DNA of 64,000 bases from Bacteroidota bacterium (GTDB taxonomy: Bacteria > Bacteroidota > Rhodothermia > JANXDC01). The translations under genes were made by a program, and so were the position numbers. The DNA is taken from assembly GCA_025998875.1 (NCBI GenBank), contig AP024675.1, positions 1,009,589 to 1,073,588 on the forward strand. The letters are read 5' to 3'. Shown piece after piece: positions 55,639 to 64,000 of the stretch (positions are counted from its first letter, which is position 1; every line of letters starts with the position of its first letter). A model generated the notes under the pieces. The model was not told where the DNA came from. It ran no database searches and worked only from the letters and a program-made list of their open reading frames with translations.

Positions 55639-56264
55639 GCACGAACAGGACGGAAAAGCCGGACCGAATTGCCCGTTCGAGCCTGCTGGCGGCCATAGGT
55701 GCGGGCGTGCTGGCTTCGGTCTGTTGCGTCGGACCGCTGGCGGCTGTGGCCGTCGGCGTGGGGGGCGCCTGGGTGAGCCAGCTTTCGGCGCTGGAGCCCT
55801 ACCGGCCGTTTTTCGTGGCGCTGGCCCTGGGAGCTCTGGGGCTGGCCTGGTACCGGGAGGCGCGGCGCTTGCCGGAGCCTGATTGCGACTGCGAGACCGG
55901 TCTGCGCCCGAAGACGCGCCGGTTGCTGCTGGGACTGGGCACGGTGCTGGTGCTGGGGCTGCTGGCCGCACCGTCGCTGATCGGGCGCACGCACACACCA
56001 ACTGTGGCACAGCAGGTACACAATGAGCCAATCCGTGAAGTGGTGCTGGAGGTGCGGGGGATGACGTGCGAGGCGTGCAGTCAGGCCGTGGTCTATGCGC
56101 TGCGGCGTCTGGAAGGCGTGCAGGCGGCCGAGGTAACGCTGGAGCCGCCGGAAGCCCGCGTGCGCTTCGATACTACGGAAGTGTCGGTAATGCAGCTTAT
56201 TGAGGCCATTCGTGAGACCGGCTTCGAGGCCGCGCTAAAAACCAGAACCGGAGCCACATCATGA
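55635..56264 (+). CDS. MerT-MerP fusion mercuric transport protein
   Basis: A 209-residue protein. Residues 1-118 form a three-helix MerT: a vicinal Cys30-Cys31 pair in the first helix (ASVCCVGPLAAVAVG), a second Cys84/Cys86 pair in the loop between helices 2 and 3 (DCDCETG), and a third helix at ~97-117. After a short linker, residues ~134-203 form a MerP-like HMA domain with GMTCEACS (Cys145, Cys148). It would carry Hg(II) across the inner membrane to MerA. Fusion of the two parts is known in some Bacteroidota. Overlaps with both neighbours show a tight operon. Confidence 0.9.
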   Translation: MSTNRTEKPDRIARSSLLAAIGAGVLASVCCVGPLAAVAVGVGGAWVSQLSALEPYRPFFVALALGALGLAWYREARRLPEPDCDCETGLRPKTRRLLLGLGTVLVLGLLAAPSLIGRTHTPTVAQQVHNEPIREVVLEVRGMTCEACSQAVVYALRRLEGVQAAEVTLEPPEARVRFDTTEVSVMQLIEAIRETGFEAALKTRTGATS

Positions 56265-57935
56265 AAAAGATTCTGGAATTGCGCATCGAAGGAATGACCT
56301 GTGCGCATTGCGCGCGCACGATCGAACAGGCGCTCATGCGCGTGCCCGGTGTGGAGCGCGCGCAGGTGCCCGGCTGGCAGAGCGGCCGGGCCGTGGTGAC
56401 CTGGGAAGGCGACGCTGTCGATGCCGAAGCGCTCAGGGAGGCCGTTGCGCAGGCCGGCCACGGATACCGACTGGAGGCGTGGGAGGTGGTGCGTGAGATC
56501 GGCAGCGAAGCACCGGCCAGAGGCGGTTCGGATCGGGTCGATTACGATCTGCTGATCATCGGCGGCGGCTCGGCGGCGTTTGCGGCGGCGTTGCGGGCGC
56601 GGGAGCTGGGCTTCCGGACGCCTGATCGTCAACGACGGTCTGCCGCCGGGCGGCACGTGCGTGAACGTCGGCTGCGTGCCCTCGAAGGCGCTCATCCGGG
56701 CGGCCGAAGCGCACCACCGGGCAGCGCATCATCCCTTTGCAGGGATTCATTCATCCAGTCAGGTGGAGGACTTCGGGGCCCTGATCGGCCAGGTGCAGGC
56801 GCTGACCGACGAACTGCGCCGGCACAAGTACCTGGATCTCATCGACGGACGACAGATCGTCTTTCGCGAAGGGCGGGCGCGGCTGGCCGGTCCGACCGCT
56901 ATTCAGGTGGGCGACGAAACGATCACGGGCCGGGCCGTGCTGATCGCAACGGGTGCGCGCACGGCACTGCCGCCCGTTCCGGGTCTGGCCGACGGTCCTT
57001 ATCTCACCAATGAGACACTCTACCGGCTATCTGTGCCGCCCGCGCACCTGATCGTGCTGGGCGGCGGCTACATCGGACTGGAAAACGCTCAGGCCTTTGC
57101 CCGGCTGGGCAGCCGGGTGACGGTGCTGGAGCTGCTGCCGCAGATTCTTCCGCAGGAAGATCCCGACGTGGCCGAGGCGCTGACAACGTACCTGCAGGCG
57201 GAGGGCATCGACGTTCAGACCGAGGCGCGTGTCGTGGAGGTGGCCTGGCAGGAGGGCGGCGTGGCGGTCACATATGAACGAAATGGCGCGACGCATCGGC
57301 TGGAGGGCTCGCACCTGCTGGTAGCGACCGGCCGCCGGGGCAACACGGACGATCTGGGGCTGGAAGCGCTGGGTATAGCCACCGACCGCCAGGGTTTCCT
57401 GCAGGTGGACGAAACGCTGCGGACGGCGGTGCCGACCGTGCTGGGAGCCGGCGACGTGATCGGCAATCCGCCGTTCGTGTACACGGCCGCCTACGAAGGC
57501 CAGCTGGCCGCCGAAAATGCCCTGATGAATCGGCACGAGGTGCGGGACTACAGCGCGCTACCCTGGGTGGTATTCACCGACCCCCAGGTGGCCGGGGTGG
57601 GCCTGAGCGAGCGCGAGGCGCAGGCGGCGGGCCTTGAATACGAAACGTCCGTGCTGCCGCTTTCGGAGGTGCCGCGGGCGCTGGTGGGCCGCGACACGCG
57701 CGGGTTCATCAAGCTGCTGCGCGACCCGGTGACAGACCGGCTGCTGGGTGCGCGGATCGTGGCGCCCGAAGGCGGCGAGCTGGTCATGGAGCTGTCGCTG
57801 GCGCTGCGCTACGAGATCCCGGTCCCGGAGCTGGCTCGCCGGTTTCATCCCTATCTGACCTGGTCCGAGGCCATCAAGCTGGCCGCGCTGGGCTTTACCA
57901 AGGATGTGCGCCAGCTCAGCTGCTGTGCCATCTAG
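56261..57935 (+). pseudogene. merA: Mercuric reductase merA broken by a single-base frameshift
   Basis: The frame from ATG 56261 encodes an HMA domain (GMTCAHC, Cys14/Cys17) and the FAD fold start (DYDLLIIGGGSAAFAA), then leaves the family after RARELGFRT. From 56622 the +1 frame continues with LIVNDGLPPGGTC and the redox pair (CVNVGC; Cys133 and Cys138 after repair) through to the C-terminal LSCCAI. One extra C in ACGCCTG at 56621-56622 explains the break; its removal gives a normal 557-residue MerA that reduces Hg(II) to Hg(0) with NADPH. It may be a real mutation or an assembly error. All other catalytic cysteines are intact. Confidence 0.88.
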
Positions 57936-57995
57936 GAACTTCCCCCGCGTGGAGATCGTTTCCTTGAGCGGGTTTTTCCCGGACAGAGGCGGGCT

Positions 57996-58214
57996 ATGGT
58001 GGAGCATGTGGCCAGAGCCCTGGTTGTCATGGGTCTGGTGCTTGTGGGGCTGGGGGCCCTCATCTGGCTTGGGGGGCGCTTGCCCTGGCTGGGCAACCTG
58101 CCCGGGGATATTCATATTGAGCGACCCGGCTGGCGGATATCCATTTTGCTGGGCACCTCGCTCCTGCTCAGCCTGCTTCTTACGGTGCTGATGCATATCC
58201 TGGGGCGGCGCTGA
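57996..58214 (+). CDS. DUF2905 small membrane protein
   Basis: A 72-residue protein with two hydrophobic helices (about 8-27 and 47-68) joined by the conserved loop RLPWLGNLPGDIHIERPGWRI, which defines DUF2905. The function is unknown. It stands between merA and the suf operon with no overlap to either. Confidence 0.85.
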   Translation: MVEHVARALVVMGLVLVGLGALIWLGGRLPWLGNLPGDIHIERPGWRISILLGTSLLLSLLLTVLMHILGRR

Positions 58215-58334
58215 GATTTTGCCGCTTATTCTGGACATTGTCTAAATTTGACTTTGAGGCCTTTGTGCGTGCTTCTTGCGTATCAGGGAAAAATCAGACC
58301 GGAAAGATCCGAAAAAGAAGGAGGTCCTGTGTCC

Positions 58335-59105
58335 ATGGCTGATCTGGAAATCCGCGATCTGCGCGTTGCCGTAGAGGGGAACGAGATCCTCAAGGGGGTG
58401 AATCTGGCCGTAAACAAGGGGGAAATTCATGCTCTTATGGGGCCCAATGGTTCGGGCAAAAGCACCCTGGCCTACGCCCTGATGGGGCATCCATTTTACG
58501 AGATAACGGGGGGTGAGGTCTGGTTCAAGGGGCAGAACATCCTGGAACTGGAGCCTGATGAAAGGGCTCGATTGGGGCTGTTTCTGGCCTTTCAGTATCC
58601 GCAGGAGATTCCCGGGGTGACGGTTTCGAAGTTTCTGCGCGCAGCCGTCAACGCCCGTCGGCAGGCGATGGGGCTTGAGCCCTACGGGCCCTATGAGTTT
58701 GGGCTTATCCTCAACGAGAAGATGGAGCGTCTGCGCATCGATCCCTCCTTTGCCTTTCGGGCGCTCAATGAGGGCTTTTCCGGCGGCGAGAAGAAGCGCA
58801 TGGAGATCCTGCAGATGAGCCTGTTGGAGCCCGAGATGGCCGTTTTGGATGAGACGGATTCCGGGTTGGACATCGATGCGTTGCGTATCGTAGCCGATGG
58901 GGTCAACAGCCTGGTCGGGCCCAATATGGGCGTGCTGGTGATCACGCACTATCAGCGCTTGCTCAATTACATCCAGCCCCATTTCGTGCACGTGCTCATG
59001 GATGGTCGTATTGTGCGCTCCGGCGGCCCCGAGCTGGCCCTGGAGCTGGAGGCGCGCGGATACGACTGGCTGCGGGCGGAGCTGGAGTCCACCGCAACGG
59101 CTTAA
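58335..59105 (+). CDS. sufC: Fe-S cluster assembly ATPase SufC
   Basis: A 256-residue ABC ATPase. Walker A is GPNGSGKST (Lys42), the signature is [11 protein letters not shown], and Walker B with D-loop is [12 protein letters not shown]. It powers the SufBCD scaffold. The ATG at 58335 is used; a GTG two codons upstream is closer to the AGAAGGAGG site and could be the true start. First gene of sufCBDSU. Confidence 0.95.
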   Translation: MADLEIRDLRVAVEGNEILKGVNLAVNKGEIHALMGPNGSGKSTLAYALMGHPFYEITGGEVWFKGQNILELEPDERARLGLFLAFQYPQEIPGVTVSKFLRAAVNARRQAMGLEPYGPYEFGLILNEKMERLRIDPSFAFRALNEGFSGGEKKRMEILQMSLLEPEMAVLDETDSGLDIDALRIVADGVNSLVGPNMGVLVITHYQRLLNYIQPHFVHVLMDGRIVRSGGPELALELEARGYDWLRAELESTATA

Positions 59106-59123
59106 ACAGAAGGGGTTCCGGTT

Positions 59124-60536
59124 ATGGAAGAGACGAAGGTTCTGGAGACGCTGCGAGACGATTACGCCGAGCGTTACGGCTTTCGGGATGAGGCCACCTA
59201 TCTCTATGAGACCCCGCGGGGGCTTTCCCGGCGCGTGGTCGAGGAGATCTCGGCGATCAAAAACGAGCCGGAGTGGATGCGGCAGTTCCGGCTCCGGGCC
59301 TATGAGATCTTCTTGAAGAAGCCCATGCCCACCTGGGGTGCGGATCTGTCCGGGGTGGATTTTGATCGGATCGTTTACTATGCCCGGCCCACGGATCGGC
59401 CGGCTCGTTCCTGGGATGAGGTGCCCGAGTACATCAAGCGCACCTTCGAGCGGCTGGGTATCCCGGAGGCGGAGCGCAAGTTCCTGGCCGGTGTCGAGGC
59501 CCAGTACGATTCGGAGTCCGTGTACTCGAACGTGCGCGAAGATCTGGCCCGTATGGGGGTGATCTTCTGCTCCACGGACGAGGCCGTGCAGAAGTATCCG
59601 GATCTGGTGCGCGAGTACATCGGCACCGTGGTCTCGATTGCCGATAACAAGTTCGCCGCGCTGAACTCCGCGGTCTGGTCCGGGGGTACATTCATCTATG
59701 TGCCGCCGGGCGTGCGGGTGGAGTATCCCCTGCAGGCTTATTTCCGGATTAACCGGGAGGCCATGGGGCAGTTCGAGCGCACACTCATCATCGCCGATGA
59801 GGGCGCTTTTGTGCATTACGTCGAGGGATGCACGGCGCCCATCTATACGGAGGATTCCCTGCATGCCGCCGTGGTGGAGATCATCGTCAAGCGCGGGGCG
59901 CGCGTGCGGTATACGACCATTCAGAACTGGTCGAACAACGTCTATAACCTGGTCACCAAGCGCGCCTTTGCCTACGAAGAGGCCACCATGGAGTGGGTCG
60001 ACTGCAACATTGGCTCCAAGGTCACGATGAAATATCCGGCCGTCTACCTGCTCGGCAGGGGCGCTCACGGGGAGGTGCTCTCTATGGCCTTTGCCGGAGA
60101 TGGGCAGCATCAGGATACAGGAGCCAAGATGATCCATCGGGCTCCGTATACGACCTCGCTGGTGCAGTCGAAGTCCATCTCCAAAGGCACCGGACGGGCC
60201 AGCTATCGCGGGTTGCTCAAGGTCTACCCGGGTGCCGAGCATGTCAAAGCCAATGTTTCCTGCGATGCGCTTCTGCTGCACGACGTATCCAGGACGGACA
60301 CCTACCCCACGATGGAGATTCAGGAGCAGAACGTCCACATCGGCCATGAGGCCACGGTCTCCAAGGTGGGCGATGAGCAGATCTTCTACCTCATGAGTCG
60401 CGGGCTTTCCGAAGAAGAAGCCATCACGATGATCGTAAACGGCTTCATCGAGCCCATTGTCAAGGAGCTGCCCATGGAGTATGCCGTGGAGATGAATCGC
60501 CTGATCGCCCTGGAGATGGAGGGTTCGGTCGGTTAA
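59124..60536 (+). CDS. sufB: Fe-S cluster assembly protein SufB
   Basis: A 470-residue SufB with the right-handed beta-helix core. Family blocks are [49 protein letters not shown], the segment [20 protein letters not shown], and the C-terminal [20 protein letters not shown]. It forms the scaffold with SufC and SufD on which clusters are built. It lies 18 bp after sufC. Confidence 0.96.
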   Translation: MEETKVLETLRDDYAERYGFRDEATYLYETPRGLSRRVVEEISAIKNEPEWMRQFRLRAYEIFLKKPMPTWGADLSGVDFDRIVYYARPTDRPARSWDEVPEYIKRTFERLGIPEAERKFLAGVEAQYDSESVYSNVREDLARMGVIFCSTDEAVQKYPDLVREYIGTVVSIADNKFAALNSAVWSGGTFIYVPPGVRVEYPLQAYFRINREAMGQFERTLIIADEGAFVHYVEGCTAPIYTEDSLHAAVVEIIVKRGARVRYTTIQNWSNNVYNLVTKRAFAYEEATMEWVDCNIGSKVTMKYPAVYLLGRGAHGEVLSMAFAGDGQHQDTGAKMIHRAPYTTSLVQSKSISKGTGRASYRGLLKVYPGAEHVKANVSCDALLLHDVSRTDTYPTMEIQEQNVHIGHEATVSKVGDEQIFYLMSRGLSEEEAITMIVNGFIEPIVKELPMEYAVEMNRLIALEMEGSVG

Positions 60537-60560
60537 GGGCAGGAAAACAAGGAGCGTGAT

Positions 60561-61826
60561 ATGGCAGAACTGACCTTGCAAAAACGCGCGCCCGAGGCCG
60601 AGGCGCTGCGGGCGCTTTCTGAACGCCTCGGCGATCCGGACTGGCTGCGCCGGTTGCGTCGGCAGGCTTTCGAGGCGCTTGACGGGTTGCCTTTTCCGCA
60701 ACCCCGGAGTCGGCGTCTGGATCTGGACTGGCGCGCCTTCGAGGTGCTCTTGCCTGAAGAGGCGCCCCGCATGGAGGGCCGTCGGGCCCGGCTGCAGTTG
60801 CGCAATGGGGTTCCGGTAGCGGAAGGGGGGGCGGAGCTGCCTGAGGGGGTTGTGGTGCTCGATCTGGAGACGGCCCTGGAGCGCATGCCTGATCTGCTGG
60901 AGCGCTACCTGCATCAGGCGGTCCGATTTGACACAGATCAGATGACCGCGCTGAATGCGGCCTTTCGGATGGGGGGCGTAATCATCTACGTGCCCGAGGG
61001 CGTGGAGGTGTCGGAGCCCATCGTGCTCCAGCAGGAGCTCACGGAATCGGGCGTGGCCTTCTTCCCCTACACCCTGCTGATTGCCGCCCCGGGTTCGCGG
61101 CTTACCGTCATCGATGAGCTCGGCGGGCCCACGCTCGATCGCCCCGCGCTGACTTCCGGCGTAGTCGAGCTGTATGCGGAGTCCGGCAGCGTCGTTCAGT
61201 ATGTGGCCGTACAGCGCTGGGGTTCGCATGTAGTGGATTTCACCACCCGTGCGCTACATGCCCGTCGGGACGCGGCGGTGCGCTGGGTCAACGTATCCCT
61301 GGGAGCCCGCCTGAGTCGGGCCGTTATCCGCGCCCACCTGCTCGAGCCCGGCGTGGCGGCCGATCTGCTGGGCCTCTATATCGTCGACGGGGACCGCTAC
61401 ATTGAGCATGATACGCTGCAGGATCATATAGCCCCGCACACGACGAGCGATCTGCTCTACAAGGGTGTCTTGCGCGACAGCGCCCTGTCCGTCTACAGCG
61501 GGCTGATCCGCGTCCATCACGGGGCGCAGCGGAGCAACGCCTATCAGGCTAATCGGAATCTGCTCCTGAGCCGGCAGGCCCGGGCCGATTCCATCCCCAT
61601 GCTGGAGATCGAGGCCAACGACGTGCGCTGCACGCACGGAGCCAGTCTGGGGCCGGTCGACGAGGAGCACCTGTTCTACCTCATGGCCCGAGGGTTGAGC
61701 CGCTCGGAGGCCGAACACCTCATCGTGCTGGGCTTCCTTCAGGAGGTGCTCGAACGTATTCCGGTCGAACGCGTCCGGGAAGAGATCTTGGAGGATCTGG
61801 AGGCGATCCTTTTTCCGGCCGGATGA
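60561..61826 (+). CDS. sufD: Fe-S cluster assembly protein SufD
   Basis: A 421-residue paralogue of SufB. The N-terminal ~120 residues are variable; the beta-helix includes VIIYVPEGVEVSEPI and the conserved end THGASLGPVDEEHLFYLMARG, with a histidine (GASLG preceded by CTH) implicated in cluster formation. It pairs with SufB and SufC in the scaffold. It lies 24 bp after sufB with an AAGGAG site. Confidence 0.95.
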   Translation: MAELTLQKRAPEAEALRALSERLGDPDWLRRLRRQAFEALDGLPFPQPRSRRLDLDWRAFEVLLPEEAPRMEGRRARLQLRNGVPVAEGGAELPEGVVVLDLETALERMPDLLERYLHQAVRFDTDQMTALNAAFRMGGVIIYVPEGVEVSEPIVLQQELTESGVAFFPYTLLIAAPGSRLTVIDELGGPTLDRPALTSGVVELYAESGSVVQYVAVQRWGSHVVDFTTRALHARRDAAVRWVNVSLGARLSRAVIRAHLLEPGVAADLLGLYIVDGDRYIEHDTLQDHIAPHTTSDLLYKGVLRDSALSVYSGLIRVHHGAQRSNAYQANRNLLLSRQARADSIPMLEIEANDVRCTHGASLGPVDEEHLFYLMARGLSRSEAEHLIVLGFLQEVLERIPVERVREEILEDLEAILFPAG

Positions 61827-61849
61827 GTATGTCCCGCAAGATGGCCATC

Positions 61850-61886
61850 AGGGGTGCAGGCTCAGAGGCGCTGCACCCCTTTTGTT
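61850..61886 (+). terminator. Terminator-like hairpin between sufD and sufS
   Basis: AGGGGTGCAG (61850-61859) and CTGCACCCCT (61871-61880) form a perfect 10-bp stem with an 11-base loop, followed by TTTGTTC. It looks like an intrinsic terminator with a short T-tract. It lies inside the suf run, 15 bp before sufS. Confidence 0.6.
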
Positions 61887-61901
61887 CAAGGAGGCCACGT
61901 T

Positions 61902-63155
61902 ATGTTCGATGTGGACAAGATCCGGGGGGATTTTCCCCTGCTGAGCCAGTCCCCGCAGGGAAGGCGGCTGGTCTATCTGGATAATGCGGCCACGACGCAG
62001 AAACCCGCGGTGGTGATAGAGGCTATCGGCCGCTTCTATGAAACCTGCAACGCCAACGTACATCGGGGCGCCTATGCGCTGGCCGAAGCGGCCACGGAGG
62101 CCTATGAGCGCGCACGCCGTCGGGTGGCCCGGTTTCTGCATGCCCCCGGACCAGAGGGGATCATTTTCACCCGCAACGCCACGGAGGCCATCAACCTGGT
62201 GGCCTACAGCTGGGGGCTGTCTCAGCTCAAGCCTGGCGATGAGATCCTGCTTACGGAGATGGAGCATCACTCCAATCTGGTCCCCTGGCACCTGGTGGCC
62301 GCCCGCACCGGAGCCCGTATTCGGGCCGTTCCCCTTCGGGAGGACTACGAGCTGGATCTGGAGGCCTTCTATCGGCTGCTCTCTGCCCGTACGCGCTTGG
62401 TGGCGCTCGTACACGTTTCCAACGTGCTCGGCACGATCAACCCGGTTCGTGAGTTCGTCCAAGCAGCCCATGATCTGGGGGCTCTGGTCCTGGTTGATGG
62501 GGCGCAGGCGGTGCCCCATATGCCCGTGGATGTACAGGAACTGGGGGTGGATTTCTATGCTTTTTCCGGACATAAGATCTGCGGCCCCACGGGTATCGGG
62601 GTGCTCTACGGACGTCCGGAGCTTCTAGAAGCCATGCCGCCTTTTCTGGGCGGAGGGGATATGATCAACGAGGTCTGGGTAGATCGATCCACGTATGCCG
62701 AACTGCCCCACAAGTTCGAGGCGGGCACGCCGCACCTGGCCGGCGCTGTGGGGCTGGAGGTGGCCCTGGACTACGTGGAGGGCATCGGATTGGATCGGAT
62801 CGGCGCCTGGTCTCGGAGGCTGGCCGATCGGGCCGCGCGCGAACTGAGCTCGATCCCCGGTGTCCGGGTATACCGACCCCGAGAGGGAAGCGGTGTGGTT
62901 TCCTTTACCCTGGCCGGCGTGCATGCCCATGATCTGGCTACCGTGTTGGATGCCGAGGGGGTAGCTATTCGGGCCGGTCATCACTGCGCCCAACCCCTCA
63001 TGCGCCGGCTGGGCCTGCAGGCCACCGCGCGCGCCAGCTTTTACCTGTACAACACCGAAGAGGAGGTCGAGGCGCTGCTGGAAGCCGTACGCAAGGCGGC
63101 CCGGCTTTTTGCTCCCCTGGTGGAGAGGGCGATCCGATCGCCCGTGCAGGGGTAG
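61902..63155 (+). CDS. sufS: Cysteine desulfurase SufS
   Basis: A 417-residue PLP enzyme of the group II desulfurases, which takes sulfur from cysteine as a persulfide. PLP binds Lys225 (FSGHKICGPTG); the persulfide cysteine is Cys362 (RAGHHCAQPL); EMEHHSNLVPW and NVHRGAYAL are family blocks. The ATG at 61902 follows CAAGGAGG and removes an unrelated N-terminal stretch. It hands sulfur to SufU encoded next. Confidence 0.95.
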   Translation: MFDVDKIRGDFPLLSQSPQGRRLVYLDNAATTQKPAVVIEAIGRFYETCNANVHRGAYALAEAATEAYERARRRVARFLHAPGPEGIIFTRNATEAINLVAYSWGLSQLKPGDEILLTEMEHHSNLVPWHLVAARTGARIRAVPLREDYELDLEAFYRLLSARTRLVALVHVSNVLGTINPVREFVQAAHDLGALVLVDGAQAVPHMPVDVQELGVDFYAFSGHKICGPTGIGVLYGRPELLEAMPPFLGGGDMINEVWVDRSTYAELPHKFEAGTPHLAGAVGLEVALDYVEGIGLDRIGAWSRRLADRAARELSSIPGVRVYRPREGSGVVSFTLAGVHAHDLATVLDAEGVAIRAGHHCAQPLMRRLGLQATARASFYLYNTEEEVEALLEAVRKAARLFAPLVERAIRSPVQG

Positions 63156-63203
63156 CGATCGAGCCGGAAATCACGTACCTTCTGGCAAAGATGCGTTGCG
63201 AAT

Positions 63204-63665
63204 ATGGATGCACTTGGAGAGCTGTACTCGGAGCTGATTCTGGAGCACTACACCCACCCCCGCAACTACGGAGATCTGCCCGGGGCCGATCGGGTGGAGG
63301 AGGGATACAACCAGTCCTGCGGGGATCGAGTTGTGCTTTTGCTCAAATTGCGCGACGGGCGCATTGAAGATATACGTTTCCGTGGCTATGGGTGTGCCAT
63401 CTCGATAGCCTCCGCCTCGCTGATGACCGAGCATCTCAAGGGACGTACGATACAGGAGGCCCGGGCGTTTGCGCAGGAGTTCAAGGATTTTGTCACCGGT
63501 AAGCGGGAGAAGCTCTCCCCGACCCTGGGTCCGCTTGTGCTCTTCCGAGGGGTCGGGCGCTTCCCCATGCGCGTCAAATGCGCCACGTTGCCCTGGCATA
63601 CCCTTTCCCTGGCCCTGGAGGAGAAGAACGCCTCTCAGGAGGAGGAGGAGAAGGAGATCACGTGA
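63204..63665 (+). CDS. sufU: Sulfur acceptor SufU
   Basis: A 153-residue IscU-like protein with zinc/sulfur ligands Cys39 and Asp41 (NQSCGDR), Cys64 (GYGCAIS) and Cys126 (VKCATLPW), and the insertion between the second and third cysteines that separates SufU from IscU. SufU accepts persulfide sulfur from SufS and passes it to SufBCD. The C-terminus is a run of glutamates encoded by an AGG/GAG repeat that also provides the ribosome-binding site for the next gene. Confidence 0.95.
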   Translation: MDALGELYSELILEHYTHPRNYGDLPGADRVEEGYNQSCGDRVVLLLKLRDGRIEDIRFRGYGCAISIASASLMTEHLKGRTIQEARAFAQEFKDFVTGKREKLSPTLGPLVLFRGVGRFPMRVKCATLPWHTLSLALEEKNASQEEEEKEIT

Positions 63666-63669
63666 GCCC

Positions 63670-64000
63670 GTGTGTGCCTCCTACGCCAGCCCAGCCTGCC
63701 GGGCGCTTGCCGTGCTCGGGATACTTATTGGCGCCTGTCAGGGGTCCGTTCCTCCGCCCGTTTCTTCAGAGGGACTGGCCCCGGGCCATTGTCGGGTGCT
63801 GGCAGAGGTCGAAGAGCTCCGTTCGGGGGGAACGCAGGGGGGCCTAGAGGTTATCCTGCGTCTGGAGCGTGTGCTAGGGTACGGCGTTGCCTTTCCTGCG
63901 CCGCTTCCCCGGCACGCAAGCCTGCTTCTGTTCTGGTCCGATACCCTCCCTCGCCCCCGGGTAGGGGAGCGCTGGGAGCTGGAGCTGGAGGCCGTGCAGG
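63670..64000 (+). CDS. N-terminal part of a predicted lipoprotein (3' partial)
   Basis: An open frame from GTG 63670 runs off the right edge (about 110 residues). It begins with a hydrophobic stretch and lipobox LIGAC (about residue 23), then a soluble region (HCRVLAEVEELRSGG, LEVILRLERVLGYG, RVGERWELELE). The purine-rich end of sufU lies 10-20 bases upstream and may act as ribosome-binding site. Another frame starting at 63662 is closed at 63847 and has no protein-like features. I do not recognise the family. Confidence 0.55.
   Translation, partial: MCASYASPACRALAVLGILIGACQGSVPPPVSSEGLAPGHCRVLAEVEELRSGGTQGGLEVILRLERVLGYGVAFPAPLPRHASLLLFWSDTLPRPRVGERWELELEAVQ

Noticed and set aside
55219-56031. 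A 270-codon open frame on the minus strand over the mer genes
   Set aside because: It is Pro/Ala/Arg-rich and antisense to the ArsR and MerTP genes.
56610-56640. Programmed +1 frameshifting in merA
   Set aside because: There is no stop codon near the shift in the zero frame, no slippery run and no Shine-Dalgarno-like stimulator, and MerA is not known to need it. Mutation or assembly error is simpler.
58242-61229. A 995-codon open frame on the minus strand
   Set aside because: It is antisense to sufC, sufB and sufD, all clearly coding on the plus strand. Its translation is low-complexity and His/Gln/Arg-rich, as expected from the complement of GC-rich codons.
63662-63847. A short frame starting at the best-spaced GTG after sufU
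   Set aside because: It is 61 codons of Pro/Arg-rich sequence with no features, while the overlapping frame from 63670 has a lipobox and stays open to the window edge.

Overview
This 64 kb window is a gene-dense, high-GC chromosomal segment. It has no gap over about 170 bp without a gene, no rRNA, one tRNA, and no transposase, phage gene or CRISPR array. The gene content suggests a Gram-negative bacterium of the Bacteroidota/Rhodothermota group, perhaps a Rhodothermus-like thermophile or halophile. The pointers are BamA followed by two Skp/OmpH-like chaperones, an S46 dipeptidyl-peptidase, a YfhO-type membrane protein, a serine palmitoyltransferase-like enzyme, mannosylglycerate synthesis genes and a pyruvoyl arginine decarboxylase. 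No 16S gene is present, so this placement is inference.

Layout. 1-9.9 kb: the 3' end of an SbcC/YhaN-like ATPase, a DUF2892 protein, purine nucleoside phosphorylase, ptsH-ptsI, purL, a secreted prolyl oligopeptidase, a class II aldolase, plsC and gatC. 9.9-14.7 kb: a surface-polysaccharide unit (YfhO-like protein, GT4 glycosyltransferase, wecB). 14.8-20.3 kb: gyrB, gyrA and adenosine deaminase. 20.4-24.9 kb: uppS, bamA and two ompH/skp genes. 24.9-25.05 kb: tRNA-Gly(GCC) with its own promoter and terminator. 25.07-31.2 kb: a compact envelope-lipid block with DedA, an MJ1255-type glycosyltransferase, an alpha-oxoamine synthase resembling serine palmitoyltransferase, a GNAT-like N-acyltransferase, a HAD phosphatase, a small exported protein and a HAD-IIB phosphatase. 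31.3-35.9 kb: three tandem exported amidohydrolases.

35.9-42 kb (minus strand): a soluble zinc-binding chemoreceptor, a Mut7-C protein, an M1 peptidase and an S46 peptidase lipoprotein. 42-47.9 kb (plus strand): a class A beta-lactamase-fold serine hydrolase, pdaD and speB (arginine to agmatine to putrescine), the methylmalonyl-CoA mutase catalytic subunit, lemA and a TPM-domain protein. 47.9-55.1 kb (minus strand): an mpgS-mpgP-rqcH operon and, behind its own terminator, a pdhA-pdhB-pdhC operon. 55.2-57.9 kb (plus strand): a mercury-resistance cassette with an ArsR-type regulator, a MerT-MerP fusion and a merA broken by one extra base. 58-64 kb: a DUF2905 protein, the sufC-sufB-sufD-sufS-sufU iron-sulfur operon and the start of a lipoprotein gene.

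Most genes are ordinary core functions. The parts that most deserve a second look are the putative sphingolipid block at 25-31 kb, the amidohydrolase triplet whose outer members lack the metal-binding HxH, the frameshifted merA, the operon joining osmolyte synthesis to ribosome-quality control, and the hairpins inside otherwise operon-like runs (sufD/sufS, pdaD/speB). No wholly novel defence or mobile system was found.
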